Assembly: GCA_002387735.1 (NCBI GenBank)
Contig: DGKJ01000003.1
Span: 1-43,215, forward strand
Source of the DNA: Bacteriovoracaceae bacterium UBA4573
Lineage (GTDB): Bacteria > Bdellovibrionota > UBA1018 > UBA923
Reading direction: 5' to 3'
DNA: 43,215 bases
Positions 1-8,306 of this stretch are shown piece after piece. Under the pieces are notes generated by a model that searched no databases, was not told the origin of the DNA, and saw only the letters and a program-made list of their open reading frames with translations. A program made the translations under genes and the position numbers. How positions within the stretch are numbered: position 1 is the stretch's first letter; each line of letters opens with the position of its first letter.

Positions 1-1
1 G

Positions 2-274
2 TCAAATACCGCTCGAGTGGGGGGGTATGAATTCGAACTTTTCGTAGAAAGCGATTCGGTCGAAACCAGCGAGATCCTCAAACGCCGATTGTCCGCCATT
101 CGCGACAGCATCGGCGGAATGATCCAAAACCGCGTTTACGAAGAGCTTTTGACTGAAGAAGGCAAAGAAAAGCTCAAAACCGATCTTCTCAACACCATTA
201 ACGAAGAAGTGCGCAAAGGCGGTGGGGCTGGTAAGGTCAAACGGGTGTACTTCAGTCGGTTCGTAATGGGTTGA
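2..274 (+). CDS. fliL: FliL family flagellar basal-body protein, C-terminal part (5' truncated by window)
   Basis: The reading frame is open to the left edge, so only the last 90 or so residues are present. They match the C-terminal half of FliL: a strand beginning YEFELFVES, a helix KRRLSAIRDSI, then the hallmark YEELLTEEGKEKLKTDLLNTIN and a final VYFSRFVMG strand. FliL is a single-pass inner-membrane protein whose periplasmic domain surrounds the stator at the flagellar motor, so the organism is probably flagellated. The GTG at 17 is internal and not the true start. No other flagellar gene follows; the next gene is resB, 32 bases downstream with its own promoter. Family assignment rests on this conserved C-terminal pattern alone, since the N-terminal membrane helix lies outside the window. 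Confidence 0.8.
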   Translation, partial: SNTARVGGYEFELFVESDSVETSEILKRRLSAIRDSIGGMIQNRVYEELLTEEGKEKLKTDLLNTINEEVRKGGGAGKVKRVYFSRFVMG

Positions 275-298
275 TTTCAAGATTCCCTCTGTTATAGT
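271..298 (+). promoter_or_regulatory. Putative sigma-70 promoter of resB, leaderless layout
   Basis: TTGATT (271-276), a 16-base spacer and TATAGT (293-298). The resB ATG at 307 begins only 8 bases after the -10 box, so transcription would start about at the start codon. No Shine-Dalgarno sequence lies between them. The -35 box overlaps the fliL stop codon. Confidence 0.55.
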
Positions 299-306
299 CC
301 CGCCAT

Positions 307-1863
307 ATGGCTTTTATTGATAAAATTTGGCGGGTATTGATTTCCGTCAAACTCACGATTTCTTTATTGGTAGGTTTGACCTTTTTCTCGGTTGTTGGCT
401 CGCTCATAGCCCAACAAGGCACAACCCCCGCCCCTATCGAAACGCTTTATTCCCCCGAAACCCTCAAATGGTTGGTTCGTCTAGGCTTGGTCGACATATT
501 CCATAGTGGCTACTTCGTGGCCGGAGTGTTGACCCTGGCGCTTAACCTGATTGCATGTTCGATAGAACGGTTGCCAGGAGTGTGGCGTCAGGCGTTCCAT
601 ACCCCATCGAAACCAGCTCCTGAGGCCGTTTTTGGCGAATGGAGTGAAGAACAAAAACGAAGTCAGAAGTTTCTTTCGCAAAAACTAGAGGTTTCGAGCA
701 AGCCGACCGTTGCTGAAGCCCGCGCACTTTTGAAATTGTTTTTCGGAAAAAATAACGGCGCCTCCAGTGGCGGACGTAACGAAACAAACGTTCGACTTTC
801 CGGTCCGAGTTTTGTGAAGGAATCGAGCGAAGGTTTTGAAATGTACCTCGAGCGAGGGCGCTATTCTAGGCTCGGGGTTTATATTACGCATTTGTCGCTA
901 TTAGTGATCATGGGTGGCGCGGTGATCGGCGCGTTATTCGGATTCGAAGGAGCCATGCAAATCGAGGAGGGTACTCGGTCCGCTTGGATTCAGCACAACA
1001 AGGGCTCGCGTCTAGGCATGCGGCAATACCGAGAGAACGGACTACCCCTTAAAGGTCTACTCGGGTTGCCTTTCGAGGTGGAGTGCGAACAGTTTACACT
1101 TGAAACCTACGACGGTTCCCGGCCCAAACTGTTTAAATCAGTTCTAAACTTTTACGAAAACGACGTGAAAGTCGCTACCCGCGAAATCGCCGTGAATCAT
1201 CCGACTGTTTATAAAGGGCTCACTTTCTATCAAGCAAGTTTTTCGGAAGCGAGTTTAGGCAAAGCCACGCTTCGTGTTTTTCGAGTCGCCAAAGGTCGTC
1301 AGCCGAGCTCGGCCGCCGATGCACCCAAGGTGCCTTCGTTGGTAGGGGAGAAGCTTCCTCCGATCGACTCAGTAGAGCGGGTGGAAAACATCCGTTTGAA
1401 CGACCTTTACCGCGTTGACGGGAACGCTGCTTTTAAATTGATTCAAATAGAAAAAGACATAATGAATTTAGGGCCTGCAGTGCGCGTTCAATATTTTCGA
1501 ACGCGGACCGAAAAGAAGCCACAGGAATTTTGGATCTTCAAAAATCTACCGGGCTTCGATTTTGCGCATCGAAAAGGCAACGATCTGCATTTTGTACTCG
1601 AAGATACGACCCCAATATACGCGACGGGCCTTTCCGTGGCGCGTGATCCTGGCGTTTGGGTGGTGTGGATAGGGTGTGGAATCTTAGTTTTGGCTCTCTT
1701 TCTTGCGCTCTATACCTTCCATAGTCGCATTTGGATTCGTTTTTCTGAAAAAGACGGTTTCTGGGTTGCGGGCTGGTCGAATAAGTTGTTTTTGTTTGAA
1801 CCGAAGTATCAAAAACTATTATCGCAGTTAGGACCTTTTTTAGAGAAGGAACTCAAAGTATGA
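307..1863 (+). CDS. resB: Cytochrome c biogenesis protein ResB (Ccs1)
   Basis: ResB/Ccs1 is the membrane partner of CcsA in System II cytochrome c maturation, moving heme and reduced apocytochrome to the site of ligation outside the inner membrane. The 518-residue protein has the family layout: two N-terminal membrane helices (about 17-37 and 69-90, the latter followed by CSIERLP), a third helix near 195-215 after the conserved RGRYSRLGVYITHLSLL stretch, a large periplasmic domain containing NHPTVYKGLTFYQASF, and a last helix near 450-470. Its stop overlaps the ccsA start by four bases (ATGA), so the two are translationally coupled. The ATG at 307 follows a promoter-like sequence with no ribosome binding site. 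Function is confident from family and partner. Confidence 0.92.
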   Translation: MAFIDKIWRVLISVKLTISLLVGLTFFSVVGSLIAQQGTTPAPIETLYSPETLKWLVRLGLVDIFHSGYFVAGVLTLALNLIACSIERLPGVWRQAFHTPSKPAPEAVFGEWSEEQKRSQKFLSQKLEVSSKPTVAEARALLKLFFGKNNGASSGGRNETNVRLSGPSFVKESSEGFEMYLERGRYSRLGVYITHLSLLVIMGGAVIGALFGFEGAMQIEEGTRSAWIQHNKGSRLGMRQYRENGLPLKGLLGLPFEVECEQFTLETYDGSRPKLFKSVLNFYENDVKVATREIAVNHPTVYKGLTFYQASFSEASLGKATLRVFRVAKGRQPSSAADAPKVPSLVGEKLPPIDSVERVENIRLNDLYRVDGNAAFKLIQIEKDIMNLGPAVRVQYFRTRTEKKPQEFWIFKNLPGFDFAHRKGNDLHFVLEDTTPIYATGLSVARDPGVWVVWIGCGILVLALFLALYTFHSRIWIRFSEKDGFWVAGWSNKLFLFEPKYQKLLSQLGPFLEKELKV

Positions 1864-3173
1864 ATTTCTTTTGGTGGAGCAATCAGTCCTTCAATGCGGC
1901 CTCTGTGCTTTATGCACTAGCTTTTTTGTTCTACAGCACCACGCTTGTTTCCGACAAAAAAGTTTATGATCTAGGAAGTAGCTGGCTGGCCAGAGTTGGG
2001 TTCTTGCTACATACCGCGGCGCTCATATTGCGTTGGATAGAAGCGGGAATTCACCAGCCGCCATGGACCAATCTCTACGAATCGCTGGTGTTCTTTTCAT
2101 GGGGCGTAATGGGTGCCCATTTGTGGCTCGAGTGGAAACATCGGTTTAAACTGAGTGGCGTGTTCGCTTCGGCAGTTGTGTTCGCTGCGATGGGCATTGC
2201 AAGTCTGCATCCCGCAAAAGAGATCGAACCGCTTGTGCCAGCGCTTCAGAGCTGGTGGTTGCATTTTCACGTGTTCATGGCTTGCATAGCTTATGCGTTT
2301 TTCATGGCTTCGAGTTTCGTTAGTGTTTTTTATTTATTGAAAGACGGCACTAGTCTAAACGCCATGACTGGCGTCGCCGCCTTGGTGTGTACTTTCTTTT
2401 TAGCGATCGCTGCCGGGAAGAGTTTTTTTCTAACCGGAGAAATGCAGTTCTTTAAACTGGTAACGATTGAAGGGCGTGAAATGATCATGAACTTCAAGGG
2501 CGCCGGAGGCGAAAAAATACAAGAGTTCGTAAAAGTACCCTGGCTAAAGTTCGTATTAGGGCCAGTATTAGCGCTTTATTTGGCAGCTGGTGCGTTGTTG
2601 ATAGGTTATGAACGTCGCAAGTTCAGTTGGGTTGAACGTCATCGCGGGAATTTGGCTACCTGGGGTAGAAGACTATTCGTTGTAGCGACGGTGGCACAAC
2701 TTGGAATGTTGATAGCGTTGTTCGTAGTTAAAGCTCAGAGCGCAGAGTTGGGGCTCAAATCGAATCCCTATCGCATGGCCGCAATGATCATGACTTTGGG
2801 ACTGGCCGTATTCTTTGCAGCATTGTTTCGCGTAAAAGAAAAAGTGATTCGCAAGCTTCCAGACCTTGGATCGCTAGACCGTTGGGGCTACGAGTCCATC
2901 TTGATTGGCGTGCCGTTCATGACAATCAATTTAATCAGCGGAGCTATATGGGCCTATTACGCTTGGGGTCGCTACTGGGGTTGGGACCCTAAGGAAACTT
3001 GGGCGCTTATTACCTGGTTTGTTTACTTGATTTACCTGCACATGCGAATTCTGGCTGGCTGGAAGGGTAGAAAAACTGCGTTGATTAGTATTTTAGGATT
3101 CTTCGTTGTGGTGTTTACCTATCTCGGCGTGAATCTCGTAATCAGCGGATTGCATTCTTATGCGACAAGCTGA
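1860..3173 (+). CDS. ccsA: Cytochrome c assembly protein CcsA (ResC/CcsB type), with internal expansion
   Basis: CcsA exports heme and attaches it to apocytochrome c together with ResB. The tryptophan-rich heme-handling motif WGRYWGWDPKETWALITW lies near residues 370-387. The N-terminal half has the typical RWIEAGIHQPPWTNLYESLVFFSW segment and WWLHFHVFMACIAYAFF with a candidate heme-ligating His. At 437 residues it is longer than the usual 300-350. The extra length falls between YLLKDG (about residue 160) and LPDLGSLDRWGYE (about 332), where a short loop is normal; here there are several extra hydrophobic segments and a charged stretch with REMIMNFKGAGGEK. It is coupled to resB by ATGA, and its own 3' end overlaps engB by 14 bases. 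Confidence 0.9.
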   Translation: MNFFWWSNQSFNAASVLYALAFLFYSTTLVSDKKVYDLGSSWLARVGFLLHTAALILRWIEAGIHQPPWTNLYESLVFFSWGVMGAHLWLEWKHRFKLSGVFASAVVFAAMGIASLHPAKEIEPLVPALQSWWLHFHVFMACIAYAFFMASSFVSVFYLLKDGTSLNAMTGVAALVCTFFLAIAAGKSFFLTGEMQFFKLVTIEGREMIMNFKGAGGEKIQEFVKVPWLKFVLGPVLALYLAAGALLIGYERRKFSWVERHRGNLATWGRRLFVVATVAQLGMLIALFVVKAQSAELGLKSNPYRMAAMIMTLGLAVFFAALFRVKEKVIRKLPDLGSLDRWGYESILIGVPFMTINLISGAIWAYYAWGRYWGWDPKETWALITWFVYLIYLHMRILAGWKGRKTALISILGFFVVVFTYLGVNLVISGLHSYATS

Positions 3174-3765
3174 GTTTATCGGAGGAGCACTCCACGCAAA
3201 AGATGTTGAAACTCTCCCTTTTGAACATCATGCACCTTTTTTCGCGTTTGCCGGGCGAAGTAACGTTGGGAAATCGAGTTTAATTAATGCGCTCACCAAG
3301 AGTCGTATTGCTCGAATCAGCAAAAGTCCTGGAAAAACACGGGAAATGAATTTTTACAATGTACCCGCACTGGGCGCTCGCGGTGCGGTGGTGGTAGATT
3401 TACCTGGTTATGGTTTTGCAAAAGTATCGGCAAAACTACGGGAGTTGTGGGGCAAAGAAATTACTCGTTGGCTTCTAAATGAAGATCGGCTCGCTGGCGT
3501 ATTTGTCGTAGTTGATTCTCGCCATGGTTTTTTAGAAAGCGATTTAGAGTGTCTTGCGTTTTTGAACGATCGTAAACTGCGGTTTGGCGTGATTTTTACG
3601 AAACTCGACAAGTGGAAGTCACCAAGTGCAATTAAGAAGGCTGAAAAAGATCTCTTGTTACTTGCTGAGCGTTTAGGAGTGGAACAAGTGTTTTTTACCT
3701 CGGCTGAAAAAAATCTTGGACTGGGTACTGTGAAGGGCGCACTGGTCGATTGGAGTCGGGTGTGA
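3160..3765 (+). CDS. engB: Ribosome biogenesis GTPase EngB (YsxC/YihA)
   Basis: EngB is a small essential GTPase for assembly of the 50S ribosomal subunit. The 201 residues contain the whole G-domain set: P-loop GRSNVGKSSLINAL (about 32-45), switch I ending in SPGKTREMNFY, G3 DLPGYGFAK, G4 TKLDK and a C-terminal SAEKNLGLG as G5. Length is normal for the family. The start ATG lies inside the end of ccsA (14-base overlap), and the stop TGA overlaps the GTG start of the exporter that follows, so engB is held in a coupled run ccsA-engB-exporter although its job is unrelated to either neighbour. Identification is secure. Confidence 0.95.
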   Translation: MRQAEFIGGALHAKDVETLPFEHHAPFFAFAGRSNVGKSSLINALTKSRIARISKSPGKTREMNFYNVPALGARGAVVVDLPGYGFAKVSAKLRELWGKEITRWLLNEDRLAGVFVVVDSRHGFLESDLECLAFLNDRKLRFGVIFTKLDKWKSPSAIKKAEKDLLLLAERLGVEQVFFTSAEKNLGLGTVKGALVDWSRV

Positions 3766-6278
3766 AACCGGCTAAACACTCTCACGAACGCAAAGTGTAT
3801 GGCCTGGCGCGAATGGTGTTAGGGTATGCGACTTGGTTGACTCGCTACCACAGAGCTATCCTCTGGATTTCTTTTTCGAGTTTTATTGTGGCGGGTTATT
3901 TTTCGGTAAAATTGTACCAAGATCTGCGCACAGATCTTGAGGAGTTATTGCCAGAAACCGCACAGAGTGTGCGCGATGTGCGTTCGGCGGTGCGACGAAT
4001 CGGTGGGTTAAACCACCTTTCGATTGTACTAGAAACGACAGACTCCGCCGCTGCTATTCGACTTTCTAACGATATCGCCGCCGAACTAAAAAAATTGCCA
4101 CCCGAATTGGTTGCTAGAGTTCAAAACTCGATTAGTGCCGAGAAAAGTTTTTTCGAAAAATATAAGGCACTTTACGTCGATCTCGATGACTGGAAGCGCC
4201 TCGACCAGTACGTGCGAGATCGGATTCGCTACGAGCGCAAAGGTAAAAGTCCTTTTTCTCTAGGTTTGGAGGACGAATCGCAAGCGCCTAGCTTTGATTT
4301 CGAGGGTTTAAGAAAAAAATACGAAGAACGTGCCGGAGCCTATAGCAGATTTCCTGGCGGCTATTTTCAGTCGCGGGATGGTCGCCACACGGTGGTGTTG
4401 GCGTTTTTACCAGGAAAAGTTACGGATCAACAGGCCAACCAGAAACTCTCGGCCGCAGCTCATACGATCGTAGAGAAGTTAGCACCAAAAACCTATGCTC
4501 CCGACATGATCGTTGGGTTTAATGGAGATGTTCAGAACATGGTTGAGGAACACGAGGGATTGACGGAAGATCTCATTTCCTCGTCGATTATCGTGACCAT
4601 TCTTTGTGCCCTCGTCTTGTATCTCTATTTTCGTTCTTTTTGGGCAGTTTATGCGCTTTGTGCCGCGTTATTTGCGGGAGTAGCCTGGACGTTTGGGTTG
4701 TCCTACGGGATCGTTGGTTATCTAAACGCCAACACCGCTTTTATGGGAGCTATCGTCGTAGGGAACGGTATCAATTTTGGTATCATAATGGCGGCGCGCT
4801 ATTTTGAACTACGCCGCCAAATGGTAACGGGTAGCGCGTTGATTGCTAGGAGCATTGCTTACACTGCTCAAAGCACTTGGACTGCGGCCGCCGCAGCCGG
4901 CGCTGCATATCTGTCCCTCGTGTTGACGGATTTTCGAGGGTTTAATCAGTTCGGCTTGATTGGCGGCATGGGTATGGTGCTGTGTTGGATCAGTAGTTTT
5001 TTGGTGCTGCCCGCCATGCTTCATTGGTTTAATCACCGAGGGTGGTTAGGTCGGACCGATCTGAAACAGCGCTCTTATTTTGCCGCCGCTTCGGCGGCAG
5101 TAGTGGAACGAGCAGCGCGACCAGTGGCAGTGCTTACCTTGATCAGTCTGATTGGGGGCGCGGTCGTGCTTACTCGATTCTCGAGTGACATGTTGGAGAG
5201 TGATTTTTCTAAACTTCGAAATAAGAGATCGCTTGAAACTGGAGCAGGGTTTTGGGGGAAAAAAGTAGACGGTGTTTTTGAACGCTATCTAACTCCCACT
5301 CTTGTTGCTAGTGCTGATCCGACTGAAACGTCGGCTATTGTACGAGAGTTGCGCGCAGCTCACGAGACACTAGGGACGCGGTCCCCCATTTCCGAGATTC
5401 GGGTAGTTGAAGATTTTTTACCTAAGAATCAGAGTGAAAAAATCAAAGTTATCGAAGCTATTCGCAAGCAGCTTTCGCCGCGCGTGTTAAAGGCCGTGAG
5501 TAAGAAAGACCGTGAGCTGATCCAAGAGTTCATTCCTGATGTAGTACCCGCGCCGTTAGCGGTAAAAGATCTACCTGAAGCATTAATTACTCACTTTCGT
5601 GAATTAGATGGAACCATAGGTCGACTGGTGCACGTGTACCCGCGCTTACAGCAAGGTAATTTTTGGGATGGGAAAGAGGTCATTCGATTTGCTGAAGTCA
5701 TTCGAAAGGCTGTTGCCGACGCTAAAGTGGGTGCGATTATCGCGGGCCAGCCTCCGTTGTCAGCCGATATGATTACTTCTATTTCGAAAGATGGACCCAA
5801 GGCGACCTTGTTCGCGTTTGCCGCCGTTTTAGTTTTGGTATTGGTTATTTTTCCTCGAGTCGGGGTGGCCACGCAAGTGATTGGGGCGCTGTTGCTTGGA
5901 GTTACCTGGATGGTCGCTGTCATGGTGTTGCGTGGTTACAAGATTAATTTTCTGAACTTCATTGCGCTTCCCATTACCTTTGGCATCGGAGTAGACTACG
6001 CGGTCAACGTGTACAGTCGTTACCGACAAGATGGGTCCCGCGCGATTGTGTCTGCGATTCGTCATACGGGAGGAGCCGTCGTGTTGTGTTCTCTCACCAC
6101 GATCATCGGTTATGGTTCACTGCTAATCGCTGGTAGCCAGGCGTTCGTTAGTTTTGGCGAGTTAGCAGTATTGGGCGAACTAACCTGTTTGGTTGCCGCA
6201 ATGATCGCAGTTCCGTCATTGCTTGCAGTTTTTGAAAAAAGAAAAAAAGCCAAACTGCAATCCAACGCCGCGTTGTAA
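3762..6278 (+). CDS. RND superfamily exporter (MMPL type)
   Basis: A polytopic protein of about 838 residues with the two-fold RND/MMPL plan: one N-terminal helix, a soluble periplasmic loop, a first block of helices (about 270-435), a second loop, and a second block (about 685-830) with the typical GVDYAVNVYSRYR segment after FIALPITFGI. Each half carries a conserved Asp/Asn-rich helix (GNGINFGIIMAARYFE in the first). Relatives include hopanoid transporter HpnN and mycobacterial MmpL lipid exporters; the cargo cannot be told here. I prefer the GTG at 3762, which overlaps the engB stop (GTGA) and has GGAG six bases upstream, over a TTG at 3750 in the same frame. No adaptor protein is adjacent. 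It may move a lipid, but that is inference. Confidence 0.85.
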   Translation: MKPAKHSHERKVYGLARMVLGYATWLTRYHRAILWISFSSFIVAGYFSVKLYQDLRTDLEELLPETAQSVRDVRSAVRRIGGLNHLSIVLETTDSAAAIRLSNDIAAELKKLPPELVARVQNSISAEKSFFEKYKALYVDLDDWKRLDQYVRDRIRYERKGKSPFSLGLEDESQAPSFDFEGLRKKYEERAGAYSRFPGGYFQSRDGRHTVVLAFLPGKVTDQQANQKLSAAAHTIVEKLAPKTYAPDMIVGFNGDVQNMVEEHEGLTEDLISSSIIVTILCALVLYLYFRSFWAVYALCAALFAGVAWTFGLSYGIVGYLNANTAFMGAIVVGNGINFGIIMAARYFELRRQMVTGSALIARSIAYTAQSTWTAAAAAGAAYLSLVLTDFRGFNQFGLIGGMGMVLCWISSFLVLPAMLHWFNHRGWLGRTDLKQRSYFAAASAAVVERAARPVAVLTLISLIGGAVVLTRFSSDMLESDFSKLRNKRSLETGAGFWGKKVDGVFERYLTPTLVASADPTETSAIVRELRAAHETLGTRSPISEIRVVEDFLPKNQSEKIKVIEAIRKQLSPRVLKAVSKKDRELIQEFIPDVVPAPLAVKDLPEALITHFRELDGTIGRLVHVYPRLQQGNFWDGKEVIRFAEVIRKAVADAKVGAIIAGQPPLSADMITSISKDGPKATLFAFAAVLVLVLVIFPRVGVATQVIGALLLGVTWMVAVMVLRGYKINFLNFIALPITFGIGVDYAVNVYSRYRQDGSRAIVSAIRHTGGAVVLCSLTTIIGYGSLLIAGSQAFVSFGELAVLGELTCLVAAMIAVPSLLAVFEKRKKAKLQSNAAL

Positions 6279-6300
6279 AATAACTAAAATCACCTACAAT
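6273..6300 (+). promoter_or_regulatory. Putative sigma-70 promoter of the first HAMP mini-protein gene
   Basis: TTGTAA (6273-6278), a 16-base spacer, TACAAT (6295-6300). The gene's ATG at 6308 starts seven bases after the -10 box, so the predicted transcript begins at or next to the start codon. The only SD-like bases (TAGG) sit one base from the ATG, too close to work. The -35 box overlaps the stop codon of the exporter. Confidence 0.55.
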
Positions 6301-6307
6301 CTTAGGC

Positions 6308-6772
6308 ATGGATCAATCTGCACGAAATAGAAGGTCGCTTTCCAATTTTTGGATAAATCCCCGTTTTCAGGGGCGATACGTTTCTTGGGTCGCTTTTTCC
6401 GGCGCGATGCTACTCGTAACCAACGTTACGATATTTTATGTGTTTACTTCTGCGAACTACGACCTTCTTGCGAGCATGCTGCCTATTTCAGATACTGCTC
6501 GTGAGGCGATGGAAAACGGTCTCGTAAAAATTAGTGTGCTTTTGGTAGCCACCGGCGTGTTGAATCTTTTGTTTTTGATTATCCTGGCAATCGCGCTTTC
6601 CCACAGCGCCGCTGGCGCGATATACAACCTAAAACAGACTTTCACTGCAATTCGATTGGGCGATCGATCGGCCCGAGTTAAACTGCGACCCGGTGATGAT
6701 TTTCACGACGTAGCGAACGAGTTCAACGCTTTGATGGACCGAGTTTTCGAATCTAAAAACGAAAAGTCGTAG
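6308..6772 (+). CDS. Stand-alone HAMP-domain membrane protein (paralogue 1)
   Basis: A 154-residue protein with two membrane helices (about 27-48 and 74-97) separated by a short 25-residue outer loop, followed by a single HAMP linker (about 98-148) and nothing more. The HAMP part includes SHSAAGAIYNL, IRLGDRSARVKLRPGDDF and VANEFNALMD. HAMP units normally relay signals from membrane to kinase, cyclase or chemoreceptor modules; here no output module exists, so it probably pairs with another HAMP protein or acts as a membrane adaptor. It is clearly a paralogue of the gene at 13897-14346, with matching helices and HAMP signature. Its last 20 bases overlap the 3' end of the convergent gene on the other strand. 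Confidence 0.8.
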   Translation: MDQSARNRRSLSNFWINPRFQGRYVSWVAFSGAMLLVTNVTIFYVFTSANYDLLASMLPISDTAREAMENGLVKISVLLVATGVLNLLFLIILAIALSHSAAGAIYNLKQTFTAIRLGDRSARVKLRPGDDFHDVANEFNALMDRVFESKNEKS

Positions 6773-8285
6773 AGCCTTCGACACCAACGCTGATTAAACG
6801 CACAAACGATGGTTGATTGGGAAAAACGACCAATCGAGTTACTGCATCGGGTTTGGCTTCAAAGGCGACCGAGCGATATTGACCAAAAATCCCAAGGCCG
6901 AAACAGACTTTGCAGGTCTTTTGGTTCTGAATACCAGCGTACATTGTTAGGTTAGGTGAAAAATCTGTTCGGCTTTCCGCCGGAAGCGACAGCGTTGTAA
7001 AAGGAATTAGCAGTCGGTTTTGTACAACAACAGCCATACTTTTTGAAATGGCGTGCTGAAGCTTGAGTAGTGCGGCTAGACCGAGTGACTTGGGGCGCGC
7101 CACTGACACGGAACGATTAAACGAGAGTACTTTATCAACTTGAGGAAATTCGTGTAGGCCAATTCCCAAACCCGTCGTGAAGCGCCATTCGTCCGGATAA
7201 GGAGAAAACCTGGTACGATAGAGCATGGTGACGTCGGTGTTAAAAAAGACGACTTTGGTGGCAGGGGCCCCCGATGAGTTGCTAAAACGGGCGGTGAAGT
7301 TTGAAACCGTAGCTTGCGCATTTAAACCCCAATGGGGACTAGTCCAAAAGGTGGCCTCGACTCCACCATTGGTTGCGAAATAACGATCTTGCGTACGTAG
7401 ACCCGTGACGTTCGAACGAGTTTGGTAAACAAAAAAGGGATCTACGCGAATAAATGGACGAAGCACTGTTTCGGCGATGAAATCGGCTGGATATTTACTT
7501 ATTTCGAAGTGGCCAACTGCAGGGGTGCTGGGGGTACCCGTGCGCTCATGAATGCTGCTGACATCCCACCGATACAGGCCAGCCTTCATTGCTATAAAAG
7601 ACGAGTAGGGCACATCTCGAACAACTATCCAGGGATTTTGCACTTCAGTCGTCCAAATTGGATGAGCCTGATGCGAGTGCCAGGGAACTACGCTATCGGG
7701 CACAGTGTTTTCTACGTACCACAAGCGTACTCGGTAACTGCGGGCATTTTCTTGTGGCACCCATGATAGACGAATTCGAGACTCCAGCGGAAATACGGCG
7801 CCCTCGTCCGGCGTCATGAGAACCGGCGGTGTGAGTCGTTTTTTTGCGCTGCCGGTGCTGTCGAACGTGTCGAAAATCGATTCGGGTTCTTCAACCAAGA
7901 AATCCTTTACGTCGAGAGTCTTCAAAAGTCCGTGCTGAGAGTACGCGTGCACTCGATAATAATAACGCCCGGGTCGAAGAGGCTCGGTCTCGAACGCAGT
8001 GTCAGTGACATTATGCTCGCTAACGATGCGACCAAAATATTGAGAATTACTTAGTTCTACTCTGTATTGAATCGCCAAGGGCACTTTGGGCCACTGGACC
8101 AGCACCCGCTTTCCGAGGCGCATGTATTCAATTTTTTTTTGGCGATTACGTTTTTCCGCGGCTGACGGTTCACTGAAACCACGCTGGGCATCGGCATTTT
8201 GAGTTGGCGCACTGTCTTCGGCGCGAGCCTTTGCGGGTGTGAGCGCCAAAAACATAAAAAGGCATAGTGCTTGAAATCGTCTCAT
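6753..8285 (-). CDS. Exported protein: two fibronectin-III-like domains plus outer-membrane barrel (hypothetical)
   Basis: The 510-residue product starts with a signal peptide (cleavage near AKARA, residue 22). Two beta-sandwich units follow: about 50-135 (VLVQWPKVPLAIQYRVELS ... RPGRYYYRVHAY) and 150-260 (IRLSWVPQENARSYRVRLWY ... LYRWDVSSI), which resemble fibronectin III or FecR-associated repeats. The C-terminal 240 residues show alternating amphipathic strands and end in TTFRF, a terminal aromatic residue typical of BAM-inserted outer-membrane barrels. I do not recognise a named family. Its start codon lies 22 bases from that of the divergent polymerase gene, so the two promoters must overlap. 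A surface-exposed or periplasm-facing structural role is inferred from architecture only. Confidence 0.7.
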   Translation of the reverse strand: MRRFQALCLFMFLALTPAKARAEDSAPTQNADAQRGFSEPSAAEKRNRQKKIEYMRLGKRVLVQWPKVPLAIQYRVELSNSQYFGRIVSEHNVTDTAFETEPLRPGRYYYRVHAYSQHGLLKTLDVKDFLVEEPESIFDTFDSTGSAKKRLTPPVLMTPDEGAVFPLESRIRLSWVPQENARSYRVRLWYVENTVPDSVVPWHSHQAHPIWTTEVQNPWIVVRDVPYSSFIAMKAGLYRWDVSSIHERTGTPSTPAVGHFEISKYPADFIAETVLRPFIRVDPFFVYQTRSNVTGLRTQDRYFATNGGVEATFWTSPHWGLNAQATVSNFTARFSNSSGAPATKVVFFNTDVTMLYRTRFSPYPDEWRFTTGLGIGLHEFPQVDKVLSFNRSVSVARPKSLGLAALLKLQHAISKSMAVVVQNRLLIPFTTLSLPAESRTDFSPNLTMYAGIQNQKTCKVCFGLGIFGQYRSVAFEAKPDAVTRLVVFPNQPSFVRLISVGVEGSTTFRF

Positions 8286-8299
8286 ATCTCTCGTTTAAT
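8271..8299 (+). promoter_or_regulatory. Strong putative sigma-70 promoter of the O-antigen-ligase-like gene
   Basis: TTGAAA (8271-8276), an ideal 17-base spacer, TTTAAT (8294-8299). A GTG codon at 8307 lies seven bases beyond the -10 box, where transcription should begin. On the other strand CATAAT (8303-8298) with TAGATT 17 bases upstream may serve the divergent barrel gene, so the two -10 boxes overlap. Confidence 0.5.
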
Positions 8300-8306
8300 T
8301 ATGGGG

